A stretch of DNA of 64,000 nucleotides from Bin94 sp965215535 (GCA_965215535.1 OZ244063.1:1984001-2048000), one strand, 5' to 3'. Shown: positions 23,011-32,428, counted from the stretch's first letter. Numbers and translations: made by a program. The notes: generated from the letters alone by a model not told the origin.

Positions 23011-25719
23011 CTACCACACCGCCCGCGACTGTCTCCAGGAATTGGCGTCGAGCGACACCAGGTTGGCGAAAAGGCGGTAGGCGCCCGGAACCAGGGCAGG
23101 AATTTGGCGGAAGAACGCCAGCCCGGTGTAGATGTACAGGCCGTCGCCCAGTTCGGTCACCAGGAGTGCGCCCTCCTTTGGTTCCTCGCCCGGGTCGGCC
23201 ATCGCCATGAGCGGGGTGTAGTGCGCATCCCAGTCGCCCGCAAAGTAGAGGCCGCGTTCCTGCACCCAGTCCTCGAAGTCGGCGGGCGCCAGCGCATTCG
23301 GGGTTGTGAAGACCGGGGCGCGGGGCGCAAGGAGCGCAACGTCGGCGTTTTCGTCGGTGACGCGGTCGTGGGGGCGGTTCATCGAGAGTGGGTAGGGGGC
23401 GAAGTCGCCGGCAGCAAATTCATATTTGTTGTACTGCACAATGACGGTGCCCCCGGCGCGCGCAAAGTCGAGCAGAGCGGCATTGGCCGCCGCCAGGTCG
23501 GGGCGCGTCTCGTAGCTGCGAATCCCCAGAACGATGACATCGAGATCGGCGAAGTCGCCGCTTTGCACACGCTCTTCGTCGAGATCCTCGACGGTCATGC
23601 CCAGTTGGCGGAGCGCGGTGGCGCCATCGTCGCCGGAGCCCATGAGGTAGCCGACGCGCAGGTCGGTGTTGGCCAAAACCGGAAAGACGGCGATCTCGAG
23701 TGCGGCCTCGCGGGCCAGGAGGGCGCGAGGGATATGGGGGTGATCGACGATATCCAGAGCGGTGCGAAAGTCGGTCCCCCCGGAGCGGGCCACGGCGCGA
23801 ATCCGGTGCAGACCGTCGGCAGCCGCTGCGCCCGCCTCGATCTGAAAAACGATCGAGCCGCTGACCTGATTGGCCGCCAGGGCGAAGGCAACACTGTCGG
23901 GGGTGACGCTCCAGCCTGCGGGAACCTCCAGATGCACCCATCCCTGCCTGGGCTCGGGCGACATGCCGGTCAGCGCCACCCGTACCGCGCGCGCCCCGCC
24001 TCTGCCCGAGGGCCACACCATCCAGGGCTGGTCCATCTCGACATTGATTGCGGGAACGACAAGCACTTCGCGGCGGAACTCGCCCGCAGCCTTGTCCACA
24101 CCCACAAAGACGCCGGTTCGCTCGACTGCAAGGAGGGTGCCCGGCTCTTCGTCTCTTGCGGACAGCGCGAGCGCAACCCGGGCCCGGATCGGCGACGGCG
24201 TATGGGCGCTCCCCCAGAGTGCGGGGGCGTCGGGCCAGCGATGCAGTGCGCCCTGTCGCTCCTGGCGCAGATACCAGGCGGCCGAGGGTTCGGCGTTTTC
24301 GGGAATCGCGACCCGCCAGCTCCACCGTCCCACTGCCCCTCTCTCGACCCGTCCATCGGTGGGCATTGCAATTGCGGGTTCGCGAAAGAAGGGCGAACGG
24401 CTCGGGGGTGCGGCCGATTCCTCGGTGGGCGTTGCGCTCCATCCGGGGGGCAGAATCAGCTCGGGCCGGAGTTGGCTGACGGCGAAGTCGCTGCCATTCC
24501 AGAGGGTGAGATCGACCACAACCGATTCGCCCGGAACAATCAGCTCGCGACCCACCCGCAGATCGGCAACCACGCCGCCGGCAGCGAATGCCGCCTCGGA
24601 GAGGGTGGCCATGCGGCTCTCGAGGAGGGTGCGCGCGGGGTCGTTCGGGGCCGCATCGAGGAGCTCGCCCAGGGTGGCAGCGGCGCGCAGAAGGGGGCCG
24701 ACGGCGGCAGCGGGGTCCATGGCCGAAAGACGATCGGTCGCCAGGGCCACCGCGCTCCGGTAGCTCTCCACGCGGCGATCGAGGTCGCCGGGCCATCCTC
24801 GGGGAGCCCGCACCCGCAGCGCCCCCGCCAGGGTGGTATCCACAGCCGCGAAGAGGTGGTCGTCATTCATCTCCTCCCACCCCTCCACCACCGAATTGAT
24901 AAGTCGCAGACGGCTTGAGCGCGGCCCGGGCGGCTGTCCCGCGCCCATATCCTGCGAGCGGTGACGGCTCCGGCTCTCCATGGCCAACTGGAAGTGCGAA
25001 CGCCCGATCAGCGGGTCGAATTCGCCGGTCTGGAGAACAAGGGTGGCGTCGTCGGGTCCGAAGCGGCTCCGGCGGTAGAGCTTGGTGGGTTGCCAGGGGG
25101 CGATTCCGTGATCGGCCAGCTCGGGAAAGCGCTCGGGATCGCCAGCCGCCACAAAGGCTTCGGCCGCCACGACGCCCGCAAACTGGTGCTGGCCATGACC
25201 GTCGCGCGGAGTGCCCGCAAAGACCGAAACGATGACCTGGGGACGAAAGGTGCGCACCACATGAACGACATCGCGCAGAATCTCGTCGTGCGGCCACATC
25301 GACTGCGCCTCGGCGAGCGTCTTGGAGAAGCCGTAGTCGAAGGCGCGGGTAAAGTACTGGCCGCCGCCATCGAGCGCGCGGGCCGCAAGGAGTTCGCCGG
25401 TGCGGACCATTCCGAGCCCCTCGTGAAGGCGGGGCCCGACAAGGTTCTGGCCACCCTCGCCCCGGGTGAGCGAGAGGTAGGCGGTCTCGACGCCCATTCC
25501 CCGCGCCAGCGTCGCGAGCAGGGCGGAATCCTCGTCGTCGGGGTGGGCCGCAATCATGAGGACGCGCTTGACCCCATCGAGCTGTCGCAACCGCAGCCCC
25601 GCACCCATCACGCCCCGGTCGAGCTGGGCCTGGGCCGCAAGTGAAACGGCACCGGGAACCAGGAGGCAGAGAGCCACTGCGACGATCGCCGCTACGTTTG
25701 CAATCCTGTTGCATTTCAT
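23011..25719 (-). CDS. Large secreted PIG-L/LmbE-type deacetylase with C-terminal extra domains (902 aa)
   Basis: A signal peptide (IVAVALCLLVPGAVSLAAQA, about 12-31) precedes a PIG-L N-acetylglucosamine deacetylase domain with the zinc motif AAHPDDED (57-64) and GHGQHQFAG further on. It removes acetyl groups from amino sugars or related conjugates outside the cytoplasm. Residues about 350-640 are beta-rich NEW3-like segments (PGESVVVDLTLWNGSDF), and the last ~230 residues (LDVIVLGIRSYETRPDL...GGTVIVQYNK) resemble a glutamine-amidotransferase-like fold. ATG 25719 places the signal correctly; a GTG at 25758 would extend it. Such giants are common in Gemmatimonadota and Bacteroidota. Confidence 0.85.
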   Translation of the reverse strand: MKCNRIANVAAIVAVALCLLVPGAVSLAAQAQLDRGVMGAGLRLRQLDGVKRVLMIAAHPDDEDSALLATLARGMGVETAYLSLTRGEGGQNLVGPRLHEGLGMVRTGELLAARALDGGGQYFTRAFDYGFSKTLAEAQSMWPHDEILRDVVHVVRTFRPQVIVSVFAGTPRDGHGQHQFAGVVAAEAFVAAGDPERFPELADHGIAPWQPTKLYRRSRFGPDDATLVLQTGEFDPLIGRSHFQLAMESRSRHRSQDMGAGQPPGPRSSRLRLINSVVEGWEEMNDDHLFAAVDTTLAGALRVRAPRGWPGDLDRRVESYRSAVALATDRLSAMDPAAAVGPLLRAAATLGELLDAAPNDPARTLLESRMATLSEAAFAAGGVVADLRVGRELIVPGESVVVDLTLWNGSDFAVSQLRPELILPPGWSATPTEESAAPPSRSPFFREPAIAMPTDGRVERGAVGRWSWRVAIPENAEPSAAWYLRQERQGALHRWPDAPALWGSAHTPSPIRARVALALSARDEEPGTLLAVERTGVFVGVDKAAGEFRREVLVVPAINVEMDQPWMVWPSGRGGARAVRVALTGMSPEPRQGWVHLEVPAGWSVTPDSVAFALAANQVSGSIVFQIEAGAAAADGLHRIRAVARSGGTDFRTALDIVDHPHIPRALLAREAALEIAVFPVLANTDLRVGYLMGSGDDGATALRQLGMTVEDLDEERVQSGDFADLDVIVLGIRSYETRPDLAAANAALLDFARAGGTVIVQYNKYEFAAGDFAPYPLSMNRPHDRVTDENADVALLAPRAPVFTTPNALAPADFEDWVQERGLYFAGDWDAHYTPLMAMADPGEEPKEGALLVTELGDGLYIYTGLAFFRQIPALVPGAYRLFANLVSLDANSWRQSRAVW

Positions 25720-25741
25720 GCGAGAAAGGTAACCGCCCACA

Positions 25742-26254
25742 ATGGATATTGCCGCCACGCTGCGCAGCTTCGATGGCAGGCGCGTTGCCCCCTTCCGCGC
25801 CGTTGCCGAAGCCGTGCAGGCCGACCCCGCGCGCGCTTTCCCCGAACTTCTGGAGCTGGCGGCGAGCGACGAGGCCGCCCTTCAGATCGGTGCAAGCTGG
25901 GTGATCAAGGAGCTGGCCGGGCGGGGGTGGGCGCCGACGGGGAGGTGGGCCGCGCAGATGATCGATCTTGTGGGACGTCCGAGCGCGCCCGACGCGACGT
26001 TGCATCTCTTGCAAACGCTGCCGCAGCTGAAGATCCCCGCCGACCGCAAGGAGGAGCTGGGGCGGGTGTTGGTGAGACTTGCCGGGTCGAAGCGCGCCTT
26101 TGTTCGGGCCTGGGCCTACAACGGGCTGGGTGTGCTGGCAGGGCAGTATCCCGAGATGCGTTCCCGGGTGGAGGCCGCGCTGGAGGGTGCGGAGGAGGGG
26201 GAGGCGGCATCGGTGCGGGTGCGGATTCGGCGAGTGCGGGAGGGGTTGGGGTGA
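25742..26254 (+). CDS. HEAT-repeat-like protein of unknown function (170 aa)
   Basis: All-helical, alanine/leucine-rich soluble protein: FPELLELAASDEAALQIGASWVIKELAGRG and RVLVRLAGSKRAFVRAWAYNGLGVLA read as HEAT-type helix pairs. No signal, catalytic motif or metal site. It is divergent from the PIG-L gene, with 22 bp between the starts, so the two must share promoter space. HEAT assignment is by visual pattern. Confidence 0.68.
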   Translation: MDIAATLRSFDGRRVAPFRAVAEAVQADPARAFPELLELAASDEAALQIGASWVIKELAGRGWAPTGRWAAQMIDLVGRPSAPDATLHLLQTLPQLKIPADRKEELGRVLVRLAGSKRAFVRAWAYNGLGVLAGQYPEMRSRVEAALEGAEEGEAASVRVRIRRVREGLG

Positions 26255-26266
26255 AGGGAGGGGTGC

Positions 26267-26524
26267 GTGGGAGTAGCTCGAGGAGAGGTCCGGGTGGCTC
26301 CTCATTTTTCGCCATTTTCACCACGAGATCTGCCATGCGCCGCGCAAAACAATGCATCCCGTGCGAAAAGCGTCCACTACACGCAGAAGGAGGCTCAAGA
26401 TGCCGCTCGCGAAATGCTGAAAAAGCAGAACGGAGGAGAGTTGACGACAAAGGGAGTCATGGCAGGAAATCCGTGACAAGGATACGGTGGCTCCGGGCAA
26501 CGACCCGCACAGGGTGAAGAGCTG
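26267..26524 (+). pseudogene. DUF2188-like remnant with a frameshift
   Basis: One frame contains NNASRAKSVHYTQKEAQDAAREMLKKQNGGELTTKG in pieces, the core of small DUF2188 proteins, then stops at 26476. The frame offset by one deleted base continues with IRDKDTVAPGNDPHRVKS to a TGA at 26524, the normal end of that family. No start codon with a ribosome site is visible; the 5' part (from GTG 26267) is unlike the family. Therefore it is treated as a decayed copy. DUF2188 proteins have no known activity. Confidence 0.55.
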
Positions 26525-26968
26525 ATAGACGTCGATACAATGCTGGCCGCGACTGACTTCGGAACGGCAAGATGGCGGGAGCGCGGATCGCTGCGCTGGG
26601 AACCCACCCGCTTTGCCTGATCATTGGCTCTCCGGGTGGTTGCGACGGTCGGCCGAACCGCACTGTGTGCAGATGCATAAGCGCGAAGCCCAATAATCCG
26701 CCCTTCCAACTTTGCACCCTCCGCAATGCGAACCCGTCTATTGTGGATGCACTGCCCGCGCTGAAGGCTGATCTGATGCGGCACCGGTCCCGCAGGCAAC
26801 CGCAAACTGGCAAAGACTCCCACGGCGGGCGCAGGTCACTCGCAGGGACGATGCGGCGGTAGTTGGTCCTCGGGGCGGCATGACGCATGATTGCGCGTGC
26901 TCTCGGGCCTGTGTATCTTCACAGCCATATTTCAGTTTTCCACCATAATATCCTGTAAGGAAGTGTCC
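26525..26968. other. Stretch without a supported gene
   Basis: About 440 bp after the DUF2188 remnant with short overlapping frames on both strands, none with a ribosome site or a protein-like composition. The base composition is more AT-rich than flanking genes. Nothing else recognised. Confidence 0.45.
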
Positions 26969-27610
26969 ATGCGAAAAAAGATGTTGGATTACCTGGACCG
27001 CGTTGACAGCATCCGTGATCCTCATGTAGTACACGGGGATACCGTGGTCAAGGCGCGAACCCCCGCTGGTGAAGAAGTCGAGGTGACTTTACGCGAAAAC
27101 TCCCTTCCAGTTCATAGCCGATTACCTGGAAGCGCATCCGGCCTGTCGGGAAAGATAATGCGGTTCTGTAAAGCATCCATCGTGATCACCGCCCTGGCCT
27201 TGAAGGTGGATGGGGTGGCGGGGCAGGAAACGGTCACCTTGCGAGCGGACTCGGCATGGTCGATTGGAACGGCCTTTATGGAGATCGCTGTCGAACCGCT
27301 CCAATCCGATGATCGGCCCACGGCGCCAATGACCGCAAGCGGTAGTTTTTGCCTCACCGAACCGGGTTTCTTTATCTTCTACTTTCACGGCGCGGGTGCA
27401 GCAATCCTGCTGTATGCTCCACCCGGTGTCACTCCTACCACAGACGGTGACCTGGATAACATGCAAACCATCACTTCCTTACAAACGCCAGAAGACAGAA
27501 GAGATGAAGGATCTGTTGAAAGTGAAAATGTTTCTCTTCCTCGTGGTTGTTATTTGCTGACAGTCGTCGCTAGTCGGTACGGAATGGCACAACTGGATTT
27601 CCGGGAGTAG
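26969..27610 (+). CDS. Unknown protein, possibly exported, with two candidate starts (213 aa from the first)
   Basis: ATG 26969 has AAGGAAG 5 bp upstream and begins MRKKMLDYLDRVDSIRDPH, a charged cytoplasmic-looking stretch of about 63 residues. A second in-frame ATG at 27158, behind GGGAAAG, starts MRFCKASIVITALALKVDGVAGQ, which resembles a signal peptide, and the following ~150 residues look like an exported beta-sandwich (SGSFCLTEPGFFIFYFHGAGAA). The long frame may fuse two originally separate genes, or the second start is the real one. Codon use differs from the neighbours (ATA, AGG, TTA). No family recognised. Confidence 0.5.
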   Translation: MRKKMLDYLDRVDSIRDPHVVHGDTVVKARTPAGEEVEVTLRENSLPVHSRLPGSASGLSGKIMRFCKASIVITALALKVDGVAGQETVTLRADSAWSIGTAFMEIAVEPLQSDDRPTAPMTASGSFCLTEPGFFIFYFHGAGAAILLYAPPGVTPTTDGDLDNMQTITSLQTPEDRRDEGSVESENVSLPRGCYLLTVVASRYGMAQLDFRE

Positions 27611-27843
27611 GCCGCAGTGGCGGACGGGGATACGGATTTGACCCAGACGGCTCTGCAACGAAGAACCCCTCCTCGTCGCTCCAGCAGAGGACAATTTCAT
27701 ATTTGACTGATATTTGAACATCAGTTGTCTGCCTCCAGCTTGTATTTGAGGACCAGTCGCCGGACCTTGTTTCTCTCTGGCAGAGTTTTGACATGGCCCA
27801 AACGGGATTGGGTGCCGATCTTCCCCGATAGCCAGGGTGGTCC

Positions 27844-28761
27844 TCATCCACCCCCTTCACCCAGCGCGCCCGGCGCTCGCGCACGCCCGAACCACCCCGC
27901 CAGCGCCGCCAGACTGAGCACATACGGCAAGGCCAGAAAGAGCGGGTAAGGCAACGTGGCATCGACCGCCTGCAGCGCAAATTGCAAGGCTTCGGCGCAG
28001 CCGAAGAAGAGCGCGGCCGCCAGCACTCCCCAGGGCCGCCAGCGTCCCAGAACCACCACTGCAATTGCAATAAATCCCTTTCCCGCCGACATGTTTTCGG
28101 CGAAGGTTCCCGTATGAACCAGGCTGAGGTGCGCACCCGCGAGCCCCGCCATTACCCCGCCGAAGACCGCGGCCAGGATCCGGATTCGCACCACCGGCAC
28201 CCCGGCCGCGCGCGCTGCCCCGGTCGATTCGCCCGCCGCCCGCAGCGCCAGTCCCCAGCGTGTGCGAAAGAGGAACCAGCCCAGCGTCACAGCCAGCAGC
28301 AGCGCCACCCAGAAGGTCGCCGCCTGGTCGAAGAACGCCACGCCCACCAGGGGTAACCCCGACAGCAGAGGGATCTCCCACGAGGGAACCGTGGGCAGTG
28401 CGAGCGCCAGTCCGGTGGCTCCGAATTGCCCCTGAAAGACTGCGCCGGTAAAGCCCAGGCTGCCCAGGGTGATTGCGGTTCCGGTAATGATCTGGTCGGT
28501 GTCGAGTCGCACCGCAAAAAAGGCAAAGAGAAGAGCCGTCGCCCCGCCTGCGAGCATTCCGCTGACAAGTCCCACCCACGGACCCGCCGCCAGCGCACCC
28601 AGCGCCCCGCCGAGCGCGCCCCAGATCACCGAGCCCTCGAGCCCGATATTGATGACCCCCGCCCGCTCGGAGACCATTTCGCCCAGGGCGGCCAGCGCAA
28701 TCGGAACGGCAAGGCCAACCGCAGAGACAAGAAACGACGAGAAAACGCCGACCTCAATCAC
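27844..28761 (-). CDS. ABC transporter permease, BMP/nucleoside (YufQ-like) type (305 aa)
   Basis: Second inner-membrane permease of a BPD_transp_2 importer: eight or so hydrophobic segments, with EMVSERAGVINIGLEGSVIWGA (about 25-46), the conserved family motif, and GVMAGLAGAHLSLVHTGTF further on. Start GTG 28761 lies 5 bp behind GGGAGG and overlaps the upstream permease by 8 bp; the longer frame is within that gene. It completes a BMP-ATPase-permease-permease operon importing nucleosides or related compounds. The last ~12 residues are glycine/alanine-rich. Confidence 0.88.
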   Translation of the reverse strand: MIEVGVFSSFLVSAVGLAVPIALAALGEMVSERAGVINIGLEGSVIWGALGGALGALAAGPWVGLVSGMLAGGATALLFAFFAVRLDTDQIITGTAITLGSLGFTGAVFQGQFGATGLALALPTVPSWEIPLLSGLPLVGVAFFDQAATFWVALLLAVTLGWFLFRTRWGLALRAAGESTGAARAAGVPVVRIRILAAVFGGVMAGLAGAHLSLVHTGTFAENMSAGKGFIAIAVVVLGRWRPWGVLAAALFFGCAEALQFALQAVDATLPYPLFLALPYVLSLAALAGWFGRARAPGALGEGGG

Positions 28762-29824
28762 GGCCACCTCCCTCGGCACCGATCCGAGCGGTCCGGTCCA
28801 CGGCGAGCACGGCGAGGATGACCAGGGCCTCGATTCCGCGCACCCACACCTCGGGCACTCCGGCCTCGCGCTGCATGGCCCCACCCCCGGCGCTCAACGC
28901 CCCGAAAAGCACCGCCGTCGCAACCACCCAGAGCGGATGAAGCCGGGCCAGAAGGGCAACCGCAATGGCGGTGTATCCCCAGCCGGGCGAGAGTCCCTCG
29001 TACATTCGGCGCGTGACTCCGGCCACCTGGATCCATCCCGCCAATCCGGCGATCAGTCCCGAAAGAAGAAAGGTCTTCCAGATGATTGGGACTGCACGAA
29101 TGCGACCGCTGACCTGGGCAGCGCGCACCGACGTCCCCACCGCGTGCATTCGGAAGCCGCCCGGAGTTCGCGTCAGGTAGAGCCAGAGCGCCACCGCAAG
29201 CACCAGGCCGATCAGGAAGCCGAAGTGCAGCCGGGTTCCGGGCACAAGCGGGGGAAGGTGGGCTGCGGCGGGAATTTCGTCGGTCTGATTGAAGACGCCG
29301 CGTGCCTCCTGCAGAGGACTTTGCACAATAAATTGTGCCAGATAGATGGCCACAAAGTTCATGAGCAAGGTTGTGATCACCTCGCCGACCCCCATGACGG
29401 TCTTCATGCCGGCGGGCACGGCGGCCCAGAGCGCACCCGCAAGCGCAGCCGCCAGAAGAGTCGCGGGGAGCAGAACCGGGGCCGGCAGACCGGGCAGCAG
29501 AACCGCAACCGCAACGCCCGCCAGCGCGCCTGCATGAAGCTGTCCCTCGGCGCCGATGTTGAGGACGTGCGCGCGAAAGGCCACCGCGACGGCCAGCCCG
29601 GTAAGGAGCAGGGGGGTGGCGCGCACAAGCGTGCCCGAGAGGAATCGGTCCCAACTGCCAAAGGCTCCCTGCGCAAGCGTGACGAAGACCATGCCGGGAT
29701 TGTGGCCGCCCAGCGCCAGAAGGGTGGCCGTGACGGCTGCGGTGGCCAGCAGGGCCGCGATGGGGCGAAGGATTGGCCAGCGGCCGAGTACCGTTGCGGC
29801 GGCGGCGAGGGGGAAGCCGGTCAT
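28754..29824 (-). CDS. ABC transporter permease, BMP/nucleoside (YufP-like) type (356 aa)
   Basis: Inner-membrane permease with multiple transmembrane segments. FRAHVLNIGAEGQLHAGALAG (about 84-104) is the signature that mirrors NIGLEG of the partner permease, and GVGEVITTLLMNFVAIYLA follows. The extra length relative to the other permease is usual for this member of the pair. The start ATG 29824 overlaps the ATPase stop (ATGA). Importer of purine nucleosides or similar in characterised relatives; substrate here not shown. Confidence 0.88.
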   Translation of the reverse strand: MTGFPLAAAATVLGRWPILRPIAALLATAAVTATLLALGGHNPGMVFVTLAQGAFGSWDRFLSGTLVRATPLLLTGLAVAVAFRAHVLNIGAEGQLHAGALAGVAVAVLLPGLPAPVLLPATLLAAALAGALWAAVPAGMKTVMGVGEVITTLLMNFVAIYLAQFIVQSPLQEARGVFNQTDEIPAAAHLPPLVPGTRLHFGFLIGLVLAVALWLYLTRTPGGFRMHAVGTSVRAAQVSGRIRAVPIIWKTFLLSGLIAGLAGWIQVAGVTRRMYEGLSPGWGYTAIAVALLARLHPLWVVATAVLFGALSAGGGAMQREAGVPEVWVRGIEALVILAVLAVDRTARIGAEGGGRD

Positions 29825-31359
29825 GGCGCAGAGGCTGCCAGCATGAGGTGGCCGATCGCTTCGGGATTGTGGTCGTGAGGGGGCAGGGGCAAAAGTTGGC
29901 CCCGAACCATGACCAGAATGCGATCGGAGAGCTCCAGGATCTCGTCGAGGTCGGCCGAGATCAGGACGACCCCGGGTGGGCGCGGGACGCCCCGAGCCAG
30001 ACCGACGATCCGGGCCCGGACCTGGGCTGTTGCGCGCACATCGAGGCCGCGGGTCGGAGATTCGGCGATCAGGAGGTCGCGGCTGCGCAGAAACTCCCGC
30101 CCGGCCACGATCTTCTGCTGATTTCCGCCCGAGAGTCGCCCGGCGCGATCTCCCGCCCCCCCGCACTTCACCTCCAGCGCGGCCACCATCCCGGTTGCGG
30201 TTTCCCGCACCTGTTTCCAGTCGAGCCAGGGGCCCCGCCTGAACCCATCCAGGTCATGCAGCGCAAGGGCTACATTGGCGGCCACGGTAAAGTCCCCCAC
30301 CAGGCCTTCTTCGACCCTGTCCTGCGGAATCCAGCCCACCTCGGCCGGCAGCTTCGCCTCGCCCCTCTCCACTGCCCGCACCCCTGCGAGCACCTCGGCA
30401 AGGGCGCGCTGACCATTCCCCCCCACCCCCGCAATCCCCACGATCTCGCCCCGTCGCACCTCTAGCGCCAGATCCCGAATGCGGTCGCCCTCCGCACTCA
30501 CGGCCGCCACGCTCCGCAGTACGGCCACCGCTTCCTCTCTTCCTCCGGGCTCGCCTCTCGCGGCGACCGCCCCCTCCGGCTTCGTCTTCATTCCCGGGGC
30601 GTTCTCGCGGCTGCCCCTCCGCCCCACCATCGCCGTCACCAGCGCGGCTTCGGTCACTTCGGTCGCCCGTCGCGTCAGCACGTGCCGCCCCCGCCTGAGC
30701 ACCGTCACGCGATCGGCAGCGGCCAGCACCTCGTCGAGCTTGTGCGCCACCAGCACGATTCCCGTACCGGAGCGCGCCACCCGGGTCAGCACCGCAAAGA
30801 GCCCCGCCACCTCCTGCGGGGCCAGCACCGTGGTGGGTTCATCCAAAATCAGCACCCGCGTCCGTCCGGTCAGCGCCTTCAGGATCTCCACGCGCTGCCG
30901 CTCGACCATTCCCAGCGTCTCGACCGACCGATCGAGCTCCACCTCCAGCCCCAATTCGGCTGCGCGCGCCTCGACACGGCTCCGGAAATCGCTCCTTGCC
31001 CCTCCTCTCCCGGTCCAGCCATCGCCATTGAAGAGCAACACATTCTCGAAGCCGGTGAAGCGCGGAACCAGCGAAAGGTGCTGGTGGACCATCGCCACCC
31101 CCAGCCTGCGGGCTTCGCGCGCGCCGCCCCGCTCCAGAGGCCGTCCCGCAATGGCAATCCGGCCGTGCTCGGGCGTCAGCAGCCCGGCCATGACCCGCGC
31201 CAGCGTCGTTTTGCCAGCGCCATTCTCGCCCAGCAGCCCGTGGATCTCGCCGCGCCGCAGAGAGAAATCGATCTCATCCAGAGCCGTCACCGGGCCAAAG
31301 CGGTGCGTGACTTCTTCGAGCCGGGCAGCCCGGGGCGTCTCTGTCGGTTGGGTGCTCAT
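29821..31359 (-). CDS. ABC transporter ATP-binding protein with two ABC domains, BMP type (512 aa)
   Basis: Energises the nucleoside-type importer. N-terminal domain: Walker A GENGAGKT (44-51), Q-loop near HQHLSL, Walker B ILDEP (171-175). Its signature region reads LGMVERQRVEILKAL (149-163) where relatives have SVGERQ, so the signature glycine is lost. The C-terminal domain has the family's degenerate Walker A (GVGGNGQRAL) but an intact signature RLSGGNQQK and SPTRGLD. ATG 31359 gives a normal length; the upstream frame is arginine-rich. It lies 28 bp after the BMP lipoprotein gene. Confidence 0.9.
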   Translation of the reverse strand: MSTQPTETPRAARLEEVTHRFGPVTALDEIDFSLRRGEIHGLLGENGAGKTTLARVMAGLLTPEHGRIAIAGRPLERGGAREARRLGVAMVHQHLSLVPRFTGFENVLLFNGDGWTGRGGARSDFRSRVEARAAELGLEVELDRSVETLGMVERQRVEILKALTGRTRVLILDEPTTVLAPQEVAGLFAVLTRVARSGTGIVLVAHKLDEVLAAADRVTVLRRGRHVLTRRATEVTEAALVTAMVGRRGSRENAPGMKTKPEGAVAARGEPGGREEAVAVLRSVAAVSAEGDRIRDLALEVRRGEIVGIAGVGGNGQRALAEVLAGVRAVERGEAKLPAEVGWIPQDRVEEGLVGDFTVAANVALALHDLDGFRRGPWLDWKQVRETATGMVAALEVKCGGAGDRAGRLSGGNQQKIVAGREFLRSRDLLIAESPTRGLDVRATAQVRARIVGLARGVPRPPGVVLISADLDEILELSDRILVMVRGQLLPLPPHDHNPEAIGHLMLAASAP

Positions 31360-31387
31360 GGGAGCGGTTGCGGCTCTCTTGCCCTCT

Positions 31388-32428
31388 TCACCACCCCCCC
31401 GCCGGATCCTCAAGAAAATCGATGCGCGGAACCTCGAGCGATCCCTCGACAATGGCCGCGCGCGCCTCGTCGATCTGCGCCAGCGCAGCGGCGGGCAGAA
31501 CCCCGGGCAGGGCCGGATTGGGAACGAACTCAACCGATCCCCCCGCGAGGCCGGTCTGCCGGGGGCCCCGCAACGTTCCCGCCTGCCAGTCGAGCGCCGT
31601 CTGCAAAAAGATGTCGGGAATGTTGATGACTGCGCTGCCGACGATCACATCGGGCGCCACCTCGTTCTGGTCGCGGTTCATGCCGAAGGCCCACGCCTCG
31701 GCACCGCGCTCCCGCGCCTCGCGCACCGCCTGGAAGAAGCCGAAGCTGGCTGCATCGACATTGTGAATCAGGGCATCCGCTCCCTGGCGAAGCTGTGCGG
31801 CCGCAGCCTCCTTCGCTGCCGACACGTCGTCCCAGCTCCCGATAAAGGTCTCCAGCACGACTGCGTCCGGCCGCACGGCCTGCACCCCCGCCGCAAAGGC
31901 AATGAAGGTTCCGCGCGCGCTTGGAATCTCGACACCGCCGACCATTCCCACGGTGCCGCTCTGCGTCACTGCCCCGGCCGCCATTCCCGCCAGATACGAG
32001 GCTTCGTGCAGACCAAAGACGATCGGAACGAGGTTTTCGCCGGAGCGCGAACCCGAAGAAACCACGAAGGTGGCATCGGGGTGAAGCGCGGCCGCGCGGT
32101 CTGCCGCATCCTGATACTCGAAGCCGTGGCCGAAGATGAGGCCATAGCCCGATTCGGCGTAGGCGAGGAAGGCTTCGTCGAACTCGGCGGGGGTGCGCGT
32201 TTGCTGATGCGAGATGCGCAGACCGAGCGAATCGCCAATGAGCTGAAGCCCTTCGTAGGCGCCCGCATGCCAGCCGGCGTCGCTGACCGGACCCGAGGTC
32301 AGCAGAGCGACCGCATCCGTATCGGGGGCGGAATCGGATTCGTTGCCGCAGGCTGTGAGGGTCGGCAGGAAGGAGAGTGCGAGGTAGAGAAAATGTGCGC
32401 GCATGCGCGCCCGGGAACGAGTTTTCAT
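31388..32428 (-). CDS. BMP-family substrate-binding lipoprotein (346 aa)
   Basis: Captures substrate (purine nucleosides in studied homologues) outside the inner membrane for the downstream ABC genes. The N-terminus has a hydrophobic segment ending in the lipobox LTAC (about 24-27). The mature sequence starts like the family: VALLTSGPVSDAGWHAGAYEGL, with later FGHGFEYQDAA and SGTVGMVGGVEIPS. ATG 32428 is used; an internal ATG eight codons later (MRAHFLYL) would shorten the n-region. First gene of the four-gene importer operon, divergent from the NSS transporter gene (158 bp). Confidence 0.88.
   Translation of the reverse strand: MKTRSRARMRAHFLYLALSFLPTLTACGNESDSAPDTDAVALLTSGPVSDAGWHAGAYEGLQLIGDSLGLRISHQQTRTPAEFDEAFLAYAESGYGLIFGHGFEYQDAADRAAALHPDATFVVSSGSRSGENLVPIVFGLHEASYLAGMAAGAVTQSGTVGMVGGVEIPSARGTFIAFAAGVQAVRPDAVVLETFIGSWDDVSAAKEAAAAQLRQGADALIHNVDAASFGFFQAVREARERGAEAWAFGMNRDQNEVAPDVIVGSAVINIPDIFLQTALDWQAGTLRGPRQTGLAGGSVEFVPNPALPGVLPAAALAQIDEARAAIVEGSLEVPRIDFLEDPAGGW

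Noticed and set aside
23104..24918. 604-codon plus-strand open frame
   Set aside because: Antisense of the PIG-L gene, composition not protein-like.
29318..29341. Inverted repeat TTTGCACAATAAATTGTGCC
   Set aside because: Lies within the permease coding region and encodes normal protein sequence; no sign of an operator.
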